From: Istiophorus platypterus | Lineage: Eukaryota; Chordata; Actinopteri; Istiophoriformes; Istiophoridae | Direction of reading: 5' to 3' | DNA: 64,000 bases | Assembly (NCBI GenBank): GCA_016859345.1 | Contig: CM029121.1 | Coordinates: 4,720,029 to 4,784,028 of the forward strand | Shown here: one piece after another, positions 38,725-51,000 of the stretch | How positions within the stretch are numbered: position 1 is the stretch's first letter | Layout of the letters: every line of letters begins with the position of its first letter | Translations under genes and position numbers: made by a program | The notes under the pieces: generated by a model | The model's database searches: none | What the model was told of the DNA's origin: nothing | The model's input: the letters and a program-made list of their open reading frames with translations, nothing else

Positions 38725-39828
38725 TCAGTACAGTACAGTACCATCCACTTTCCTCTCTTTATCTCTCACCAGATTCCACATTGCATTCCTTGGCTCTCAG
38801 TTTAAAAAAGGAGCAGTAAAAGCAGATAAAAATGAATGTTTTCTTGAGCCTCTCTCAGCTCTCTTTCATGCTCTCATGATACCCCTTTTTACAGCCCTCG
38901 TCCCTGTGTCCACCATTAGCTTCTGTCCTAGTTGAAAATCCATTGTTTTATTTATTTGTGTCAAATTTATGACCTTTTAAGCTTCACCATAACTTGTGAA
39001 AATACTTTTTTTACAGAGGAAATATCCTAATAAAGATGGCAGTCAAAAACACACACATACATGAAAAACAACAATTCACAACTTTTTAAATGCTCCCAAC
39101 CAACAGCGACCACAGTATTCATGTTGAAAGAGAAAGGAGATGAACAGAAAACAGAGACAGAGACATATGGCGGCAGAGATGGATAAAGACAGATAAAGCA
39201 ATTTTTCTTTTGTGAACTTTTATCATAAGTTTAGCCAAAGTGTTAGTGTAAATCAGACAATGTGTCCGATTCCCTCGGTGGAAATCCCCTGAAACTCCCC
39301 AGGGCTCTTGTGCTATATCTCAGCTGTCTGACAAGGCCTATATCTCTCAACTCACTCTTTCTGTGCTCTGTGTGTGTGCATGTGTGTGTGTGTATGTGTG
39401 TGTGTGCGTGTGTGTGTGTGTGCATGTGTGTGTGTTTGTGTGCACGCATGTGTGTTTTGCTATTTCATCTCCGTCCCATCCTCATGCCGCTAAAGGCCCT
39501 CTTATTCAAGATAGCTGGTCAGTGTAACTTGCTTTGTCCACTTTCAGTAGTCACATTAGACACTGTATCTAAATGTTCTATTAAGAGCAGATAGAGAAAA
39601 CGGGCATTAAGTCCCTTTCAAAATACTGTGAGAAATATTACAAGGACAAGATGAAGACACAAAGTATAGAAACATTACAGTTTAGCAAAGCAGAATGTCA
39701 AAGTGGTCACTTTAATCTGATTAACCTGGTCTTGGTGACAGCTGCAATAGAACATGCTAACTATGTGGCCTGTTTGCTGATGTAAAATTCATAAAATGTC
39801 AAGGAATGGAAGCTAGGCAGCTAGGCAG

Positions 39829-40001
39829 AAAACAAAACAAAACAAAACAAAACAAAACAAAACAAAACAAAACAAAACAAAACAAAACAAAACAAAACAA
39901 AACAAAACAAAACAAAACAAAACAAAACAAAACAAAACAAAACAAAACAAAACAAAACAAAACAAAACAAAACAAAACAAAAACAAAACAAAACAAAACA
40001 A
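39829..40001. repeat. (AAAAC)n pentanucleotide array
   Basis: About 34 uninterrupted AAAAC units over ~170 bp, with one extra A near 39983. Nearly perfect units suggest a young or actively slipping array. Long frames across it (Lys-Gln-Asn or Phe-Val-Leu repeats) are artefacts. Confidence 0.95.
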
Positions 40002-41549
40002 CAGAATTAAGCTAGTTTACCATCAAGCATTAAAGCCATGGTAATGACCTACTGTAGTGTAACGGGTTAATTGTAGTGACAACTCTGCAGTATCAGCCCT
40101 TTTCAAACCTTTCCAGCAGCAGCAGACAGCAGCTGTTGACAGTGAAAAAGGATTAGATGAACCCACGGTGCACTACTTAAGCAGTCACTCAATATTCAGG
40201 TTACATTTGTCAAGTGAACGGAGTATTCTATGGCAGGATAGTTTTGCTCAGTATCTGCCAGATATGTGCTTTACAACAACACTATTGATAATATACCAGG
40301 AGTGTGTCTGTTGGGCTGTTTGAGTTGTTTTGCGGAGATCTTACGTCCCCTAGCAGTATCAAATTGGTTAACGCGGCTTTAAATCAGTCCTTGCTTGATA
40401 AAGTCTCTGTTAAGTGTGTTATTGCTTCATGGATGAGTTTTTTTGTTTAGAGTATATGAACTTTTTATTTTTCATTGTAATAGGTCTTTTTTTTCTTGTG
40501 GGAGACATTCACTTTTATATTAGAGACAACAAGATTAAAGGTCCTACACTCTGAAACTCCACCCAAACCAGAGTTTTCACTTCTGCTGCCTGATTGGACT
40601 TTACCTCGGGACTGTGTGGGTCTATACAGACCATGCTTGGCTGAATCTCACTGGATGGAACAATATACACCTTAATGAGTTTGGTAACCTCTAGTAATTC
40701 CCAGTACAGCTCTGCCCAACTACAACCCAGAGGTCTTATCAGCCTGAACAACACAAAACATCCTTTCAGTTTTTCAGAACTTGTTAGTCTGTCTTGTCAA
40801 GCTCATGGTTGTCAGGATAAACAGTCCTTTTTCACAGCATTTATTTTGACTTGTCATGACACAAAAATAAACTGATGGAAATAACTGCATTAAAAGTGGC
40901 TTCATCCCATTGAGTTTCCAAGAAAGCTGTTCCGCCAAGCGAGCACGCACAATACCAGGCCCTTCACTAAAATGAAAGCACCCATCATCAATGTTGTTAA
41001 AGACACCCACACTTTTCCTGCCATATGTCACAATATCTGCCATGAAAAAGTTATTTTCAAGCACACTGTTAATGTCATTATCATACCTGCATTTTTTGGA
41101 CTATAACATATCAAAATGTTCATTATTAATGTATAATATGTATAATATGATGACTAAGTTATTGAATGCATGACATGTTTATTGTTGCATCATAAATAGA
41201 ACTACGCCCAGCCTGTATGCACTTAAACACAGCACAACTTCATAAAAACTATATCCAGAACAGATAAAGAAAACCAAATCAAACAACTTATCATCACATA
41301 AACCATTGAAAAAATTTTGATGCACTGTATGAAAACCAGAGTAAATAGTATATTGTGAAAGAAAACAGCAGAGGAATAGGAGAGTGAAAGACACTGGGAG
41401 AAAGAGTTACAGGCAGGAAAAAAAGACATAGACATCCTGTGCGGTCATGCTGTTCTGGGATCTGTGGAAGCAGAGAAAGGGAGATGATACTGTAGATGTT
41501 TAGGTCCTGGTACGGCTCAGCACAACTTTTTCCCCTGAAACTGAGTGCA

Positions 41550-41609
41550 CACATACACACACACACACACACACGCACACACACACACATACGCACACAC
41601 TAACATACA

Positions 41610-41670
<61 letters not shown>
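41550..41670. repeat. (CA)n microsatellite, imperfect
   Basis: CA array with 'cgca', 'taca' and 'ctca' interruptions. The pure core is about 41613-41668. Confidence 0.9.
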
Positions 41671-41674
<4 letters not shown>

Positions 41675-42401
41675 ACAGTTTGACTGCAGAGACTGCATTC
41701 CTTCACTTTCTGTCAAAGACCCAAGTTGCTTCTCAGGGATAAAAAATCTGACATGAGTACAGCAAAGCCACAGCAGGAGAGATTAATATCAAAAAGTGCA
41801 GAGTAAGTGCTGAGTAAGCAGAAATTACTAAGAAAATAAGATCATTCATCATTTTGTTGGTACTTGCCTTAATATTTACCTTAATGGTGATTTTAACAAT
41901 CTTATTCTGGCGTCAATACCACGTTAATTATATGACATTAATGGAATCTGGCAGCCTCTACCGGCACTTCTACTATGTGTTTTACATTTTGAGCCTCTGG
42001 TTTTATTTGGAGGGAAATCTGTTTCACTGGCACAAAACAGGAACAGAGCGATGTTCCTGAGCGAAAACTTTGACAGTCCCTGGCAGCGGTAGACGAAAAG
42101 AGTTAACGGCTGATGGAAGAATCACTTCCATCATGATTATCCTCTTCAGTAAAGCCAAAAACAATGAGAGAACTCCAAGAAATGGAGGGTATGAGAAATC
42201 TTATTATTGTTAAATATGGTCTAGGTTGTGGAATAGACTAGCAATAAATGTTTGAAAATTTGAAAAATAAATAAATAAATAATGATAAATTCTGCTCAAA
42301 ATTGGCTCTGCCAGGCCGGATGCCAGCCATGTAGGTCATGAACATATTGCAGCTATTGTTGCATCTCCTAAGGACTAACTGTGAGGCTTTGATTGAATGG
42401 T

Positions 42402-42406
<5 letters not shown>

Positions 42407-42461
<55 letters not shown>
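42407..42461. repeat. (CA)n microsatellite
   Basis: Pure CA array of about 55 bp. Confidence 0.93.
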
Positions 42462-42466
<5 letters not shown>

Positions 42467-43547
42467 ACATATTGTGTTGTTTACCTCCATTTAAGGGATT
42501 TGAAGTCTGAATTAAATTAATTTTGTTTTTTGTCAGCTACATCATACATATCTGCTCCATAAAAAAATCAGAAACCATAAGGGAGAAATTTATATTTACA
42601 TATACAAAATCTGGCCTGAGGCAGTAATGTCAGTGTTCTGTCATTGGAAATAGCAGAAGTGACACTGAGCTAGACAGCAGCCTACTACACAAGAGCCCAT
42701 GACTCTGAGCAACAACCCATAATAGCCTCCAGCTAAGGTCTGCATCTTTTCTAACTTCTAACAACATAAGCACACATCTTGTCCTGCACATCGACCTGCT
42801 GCACGTTCCACCAAATTAACGTCGCTGAGCAAAAGTTCTCTTCTAATTTATGTAAGACATATGGCTAATTAGCTGGTCAGCAGCAGCACATTAAACAGCA
42901 TTTAAACTTTTCTACAAATCTCATATTGGGCTGGTTTAATGTTGTTGTGGTCTTTCTTATCAAAACCACTGCTAATGACTCACTGTCTGCTTATGAAGTG
43001 TAGGTTACAGTGCACGTTTTTTTTACTTTCTCTCTAATTCCCTATGGTTTAACACCTATAGCAGCTGCTGTCAATCAATCACAAAATCCCACACATTGAA
43101 AGGAAAACGAGAATTTCTGATATATACCCAAAGAGCCTTTTTTCTTCATTCCAATGGTAGAAACCTGTTAAATATACATATTTTTAAAAAATACATTAAC
43201 ATTACTTTCGACTGCAAAAAAGGATGATTAAATGTGATATTAGTTGAACTTCAACTTTTGTAATATTATACCTTTGCTTTTAGAAAATATATCCAAAAAC
43301 TGGCATTACTAAGATGGACCTCAGTATCTGTATACAATTATGACTATAGTGATAATGAATATCAAAGATGATGTGGAAAATATAAGATTTTAATGTCTAG
43401 TCAGCGAGTTTGTGCTTTAAATCAAAGTCACTTTTAGCTTTTTATGGCCCACACCCTCACTAAGCCCCAAGGGGTCATTTTACTAATAAATAGACCTCTT
43501 CTGGGGACTATGTGCGCCTGAACTGAGCTTTATTGCAGCTGTGAGGG

Positions 43548-45400
<1,853 letters not shown>

Positions 45401-45479
45401 GAAAGAGGAAGGACAGTTAGTAACGAGTACTCTTGAGGTGTTAATGCACACGGGGAGAGAGGAGGAGGTAGAGGAAAGG

Positions 45480-45600
45480 GAAGCTTGGTGCATCATGGGA
45501 AGTCCCCTAGCAGTCTAGGCCTATAGCAGCATAGTGAGGAGATGGCTCGAGATAATGCTGAGCCAGTTCTAACCATAATAATATCGAATATGAAGATGCT
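45480..45600 (+). mobile_element. Teleost interspersed repeat fragment ('cctatagcagcata' type)
   Basis: 'catcatgggaagtcccctag', 'cagtctaggcctatagcagc' and 'gagccagttctaaccata' follow the order of a repeat common in fish genomes, known to me by pattern only. The tandem units to the left may belong to the same element. Confidence 0.5.
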
Positions 45601-47340
45601 CTTCCTTTATTGTAGCTGCCCAGATCCTGTGTGCACGGAAATGGACTTTATTAATGGACTCTCTTATTTATGTGTCTCTCTTAGTGTTTAAAACTTGGCT
45701 TCTGCCTAGTAAATGAGTGGACTCTGACCATTTAATGTCAGAATTTTGCTTGTTTGACAAAGAACACTGGATTTATTCTAAACTTAATGTTTTCCAGTTG
45801 ACGTCAGATCTAGAGTAACACAAACAGGAGGTTGATGTCTGTAAGCATTTTTTGAGCAGACATTTTAACTTGTTATAGTATTAAAAGTGCAGGTGTTACC
45901 AATAACATTAAAAATGTCTCATCTAAATGGATTACAACCATCATTAATTTTTAGTATTTAAACCTGCTTTTTTCTCGACTGTGGCATGTCAACATACTAA
46001 GTACTGTGTAAAAACCCTATATGATTCTGATTGTTTATGAAATTAGAGCTGTCATATCAATCAGGAAACATGTTTCTTTTTTTCTTTTTTTTTTACAATA
46101 ACTAGTCATTGAGATTTGTTTCAAGTCAATATTTAACTTATCAAATTAGTTTCAGAAAATTTCACTCTCCATATATACCACTACATACAATAAGTTCTTG
46201 AACGTCTTGTTGATAAAGAGTTTCTAAAAATTGTGCTCTGGGATTTGGGGAATGAGGGAGGAAATTTCTGTTAAGATTTAGTTAAATTGGAAATGGAAAA
46301 GATATCAGACATGACCAGAATTAAAAAACAAGCAAACAAACAAAAAACCCATCTGATTTAGACCCATAGAAAAATTGTGAAAATAAGCCATAAAAAAAAA
46401 ATCTGCAAGTGGAAATATATAAGATCTAAATGGGTTAAAAAGAGGGAGAAATGTATTACAGTTGGACTTTATATTGTCTCGGAAACATCGTTCTTTCCTT
46501 GAAGCCAGATTAAATGGTTGAATGTATAGTATGTTTAGTAATCTGGTTGTTGGCCTATTAATGGTATTTAACATACAGTACAGGTGTTATGTTGCAAAAT
46601 GATGAAAGCCCGTGCTGCGACAGAGAGAGGTCTATCAGGACGACCCAGGGTTACCGAGTACTCTGAAGTAACACCGGGTTCTCGTGAGATACCAGAGGTA
46701 AAAGTATTTTTGAGTTACTTGGTCAGATGGGAAACACTTATCAGGACAGAGTTCATCATTTGCTTAAAAATAAGGCAGATCACTTTGTCAGGTGTAAAAT
46801 CAGACACATTGCTTATTGTGGGAACCATTTACCTGTTCAAGTATGATTGAATATATGAGTTTAGGGCGGACACAGCTCTTATCTGAGGTGCAGGGTGTGT
46901 CTGTTGCGTCAGTGGTCAGCCTGACCTGGCCTGAAAAACAAAACAGGGCAGTGGAGAAAAAGCATGATCCTCATGTGGAGCCAGTTATTTAGCGTTAGGA
47001 TTAGTTAAATGTGATAAATCAAGTGGCAGATGATCATTAAAATTGTTTTCATTAAACTAAATTATGCGGCTGTTGCACCATTGCTTTTGAACTCATACAA
47101 TTATTATTATTTATATCAAGATTTGGAGAAGATGGTAGACTATTATTTAAGAGGCCAAACAAAGTGCGGTGCGGTGGAGAGGCGGAGATGTGAACGCTTC
47201 CAGATTCTGGTTCAGTTGCTCCAGCTCGGTTGACTGTGTTTATGACTATGCAATAAATACATAAATACATCAGACCCGATAATAATATTTACTAGGCGGA
47301 ACTTGATCGGGAATCTCCAGCCTTACTGGCCGAGATGAAG
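45601..47340. other. Gene-free interval upstream of the HERC gene
   Basis: AT-rich, with no recognised exon. An 88-codon open frame at 46584-46850 has no family resemblance and no supporting context. Confidence 0.5.
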
Positions 47341-47390
47341 GTTTCTGTTTCCCTCTCTATGTTTGTGAAACGAAACAAACCGAAACGTTG
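47341..47390 (+). promoter_or_regulatory. Interferon-response-like element cluster, HERC promoter
   Basis: 47341-47353 read on the minus strand is GGAAACAGAAAC, a good match to the ISRE core GAAANNGAAAC. At 47367-47386 there are three further GAAAC repeats (gaaacgaaac, ccgaaac), which fit IRF half-sites AANNGAAA. The cluster ends about 65 bp upstream of a TATA box. More copies of the same motif occur at 47590-47604 and 47643-47654. ISRE-plus-TATA is the usual layout of interferon-stimulated promoters; induction here is inferred. Confidence 0.6.
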
Positions 47391-47450
47391 CCAATCCTCC
47401 TTTTACCCAAACTTCCAGATGATTCACGAGAGGCGTGACTAGAAAAGCGT

Positions 47451-47458
47451 TATAAAAG
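47451..47458 (+). promoter_or_regulatory. TATA box of the HERC gene
   Basis: TATAAAAG, a consensus TATA box. It predicts a start site near 47480 and a 5' UTR of about 325 nt. An ATG at 47506 would open an 87-codon overlapping-free uORF (47506-47769) in another frame, and a minimal ATG-TAA lies at 47523-47528. Confidence 0.6.
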
Positions 47459-47589
47459 TACGGTCCACTTATCATTATTGCTTATTATTACTTATCATCT
47501 GGAAAATGCTACTGTCGAATACATGTAACACTCCGAACTCCTCTTTAAAAGGAAAAAAAAGAAGTGTGGGGTTATTTCGAGCCGAGGAC

Positions 47590-47654
47590 TTTCGCTTTCG
47601 TTTCTCCTCCTCCTCCTCCTCGGTGCGTCAGCGTGACGCCCGGTTTCGTTTCAC
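47590..47654 (+). promoter_or_regulatory. Further GAAA-repeat (IRF-like) motifs in the HERC 5' region
   Basis: TTTCGCTTTCGTTTC at 47590-47604 is GAAACGAAAGCGAAA on the other strand, containing a perfect GAAANNGAAA. GTTTCGTTTCAC at 47643-47654 is similar. They lie downstream of the predicted start, so their role is less certain than that of the upstream cluster. Confidence 0.4.
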
Positions 47655-47806
47655 GCCGCGGGCCGTGCGCTTAGCTGAGTCGAGGCTGAGTTTTTGTTTT
47701 CCGTCGTCCAGCCTTGGTTGCCCTCCTCCTCCTCCTCCTCCTCCTCCGCCCCCGCCGCCGAGGCACTGAGCGGCGGCCGCCGGTGCGGACGCGCCACAGT
47801 AGCGAC

Positions 47807-48032
47807 ATGCTTTGGTGGGGAGAGGACTGCGAGCTGGGGTCCCGCTCAGACGGCGGCAGGACGGAGGATGGAGTCAGGACGGAGGATGGAGTCAGGCGTT
47901 TACGCCTGGGTCATCACATCAGGGACCTGTCAGAGAGCCGCAGCCTGCTCGCCTTCGTCAGAGCTGACGGAGGCATCTTCATCATCCGCACAACTGAGAG
48001 CGGTGACGGGGGGAGAGTCAGAGGGAAACGGA
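47807..48032 (+). CDS. HERC coding exon 1
   Basis: Begins MLWWGEDCELG, like the M-x-x-WG start of small HERC proteins. An 18-nt tandem duplication (47858-47875 and 47876-47893) encodes RTEDGV twice. Ends in phase 1 at donor gtgagc. The expected GQLG motif of a first RCC1 blade is missing. Confidence 0.85.
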
Positions 48033-51000
48033 GTGAGCGCCGGCCCCCTCTTACCTTTCTGCTTGTGCTTATTTATGTAAAAATAACAACAACAAGGAGT
48101 TTACGTCTTACTTAGGAAGCTTTGGCAAAGGGAAGTCTTCCCTCTGTCGTTGATGTTGACCTACGACCAGCTGTATCCACTAACACCTGCTCTGCGTCCT
48201 TACAGAGTTTGTGAGGTGTAAAGAGAAGATTCAGGCGGTGAGTTGTGATGATGCCACGGTCACACTGCTGACTGAGGGAGGCTCGCTGCTGTGCGTGGAC
48301 ACGGCTCACCCACCTTTCACTCCCAGGTAACCAGGAACCAGGTCTACCTGTACCTGCCGCCTACCTGTATGCAGCAAAATGTGGAAAATAGTGGGGAAAA
48401 AATCGTTACTGTTATTGTCACTGTCACGTGTAAAATCTTCCTTCCTTTTCACCCATGTCAGCTCTGTTCTTCTCTGTTTCGCATTCTCTCAGGCCACAGG
48501 AAGCTTTGTGTAACAGGCCGATTTCTCAGGTCGCTTGTGGGAGCCAGCATTCGGTCGCCTTGACCAAAGGTAGAGTAAACTGCTACTAGTCAGGGAGCTG
48601 AGAGGGGGAGGACGTCAGTGTAAAATGCAAGAGTCAGTCAATCCAAGTCACGGTCAAGAAAAACACATGTTCTCACTTACCTCCATAAATAGGTTTGTTT
48701 TTTTAATTTAACCAACCCTTTTAGAATGACTTAGGATCCTTCCTTATTTTAATCTCAATGTGTGCGTTGTGTAGATTAAAAAGATATGCAACCAGACAAG
48801 CAGGTGAAAAAAGCCCCTGGCCAGTGTTGAGATAAGATTTTAAATCCTGAGCACGAGTGCAAGATGTCAGGGAAGTGTTTGGAAAAAGCAGCTTACACTA
48901 TCGTAGAGTGAGCTGGAGCTCACAGAGTCATGGTGATTTCATTACAGATGGTCAGGTATACACATGGGGTAGGGATTCCAGAGGCCAGCTGGGTCTGGGA
49001 AAGAGCGAAGCCGGCGCCAGCTCACCCCAACACCTCCAGTCTCTGTCAGCCATCCCCCTGGTTCAGATCGCCGCAGGGGGGGAACAGAGCTTCGCCCTCT
49101 CGGTGTCTGGGGGTGTGTTCGGCTGGGGCAGAAACAACTGTGGACAACTAGGGCTCGGAAACACAACAGGTAATAGATATACAGTATATTGAAACACTGA
49201 GACCACGATTCATGTAAATTTAAATAGCAGCTGGAAAAACTGAGGTGTTGTAAACCTTTTCACACTGTTCCCTACAATGTGTACCTGACTTTTAATATCT
49301 TTTCTACAGATGTGCACACACCAACTTCTGTTCATCACCTGAATATGAAGAAAACTATTCACATTTCCTGTGGAACAGACCACACTGCCATTTTGACCAA
49401 GGTTAGTCAAAGAAGTATAACAGCAAACACTTCTACCTCACTTAAAAATGATACTTTAAAACAAAGGAATATGTCTTGACTGATCTCTGGCTGCATTATC
49501 AAATTTCAATAATGTTTACTGTCCGTTGAGGCAGACACACTTATAATCAGATACTGACTTCTTAAATCCCACAGATAATGGTATATGTGATGCAATATAA
49601 ACCCAGCACTAAGTTCACTGTTGACTGTTTGCTTTTTCAGGATGGTGCAGTGTTCACTTTCGGCTCTGGACGATACGGACAGCTTGGGCACAACTCATTC
49701 TGTGATGAACTACGTCCTCGGCTTGTTGCAGAGCTCTGGGGAGCAAAGGTTGCCAAGATTGCATGTGGATGGTACAGTATAGTTTTATAGTCTCATTCAC
49801 AATTATGATGAGCTAAGTCAGCTCATTAATGATGAAGTTCAAGCCTTTTATGTCTTTATTTTTTCAAACTGTGAGTGTTTTTACATACAAATACACTTTT
49901 GAGTATATTCTTAAATCAGTTTGGCAGGCTTCTCCGATCCATTCGTAACTGACACAGACAGAAGGCTAATCGAATTTAGCTTAGCTGCATGAAAAATGCC
50001 ATTGAATATCAGACTATAAACTTTATGATTATGAAATGAGTTCTGTCACTGTTCAATTAGAGAACATGCCAGGAAGGTGCGAGGAGGGTGTCAGGCTGTC
50101 TTTTCCTGTTTGTAATTCAGCATTCATTCAACATTTTACAAGTTTCAGCTACTGGCTCGAATTCTCAGGTTACTGTATTTCTGTGCATTTCATCTACATT
50201 CCTGTGTTCATGCCCAGTGCATCACCAATAGAGAGATTATCATACTAGCTATAATCTAGTGAAATTAAGACTTGAAGGCTGCAAAACATTTGAAAAGCAA
50301 CTTTGTTTATATTAAAAATAGTATTTGTTCTAGAATAAAGACAATAAGTATTTGGACAGTCATACTGTTTTGCTTCTTCAGGCTCTGTGCTTTGACGTAT
50401 TGAATTTTTGATGAATTACTGAAGTAATGTTGATTTTTGTTTCAACGGTTCATGGAATTTTGTTGCATTTCATTTTGCATTTTTTGTGACGCAACCTGGC
50501 CTTATTGTTTTTGAGACTTACCATGGGTTTGCCTCTAGTGGTGACTCCTCTGAGGTTCTGGTCATGAAGTTTTCTCTTTGTTTGACAAGGGAACATGTAA
50601 ACATACATCCTTGAGAACATTCTTGACTTGCTGTGCATTCATAAAGGGCTTTTTTGTCTCCATTCAAATTATTTTCCGCTCATCCACTGGACTCTTGCTC
50701 CTCGGTCGACAAGGTTGGATGGCATTTTCTAGCTTTCCTGCACACATCTGCTTTTTGAAGCTTATTTGGATGACTCATTTTTTTAACAAACAAACTACTT
50801 TTGATATCTCTCTGATAGATTTTTGCTTTTTCGAGCCCCGTCATTATCCTCCTCCCAGCAGGCACAACTAAAATACAGCTTCTTCCAAACGTTTCATTCC
50901 AGCTCTGTCTTGACATAAAATACCGACACTATTATCTTGAGGCTTGGTGACCAAAACCTAACATGTGCTCCCTGTCACAATGTCAAGTATGAAACATGCT

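Noticed and set aside
39799..40015. Lys-Gln-Asn and Phe-Val-Leu repeat frames
   Set aside because: Translations of the (AAAAC)n array.
46584..46850. 88-codon frame upstream of the HERC gene
   Set aside because: No recognisable family and no splice or promoter context; likely chance.
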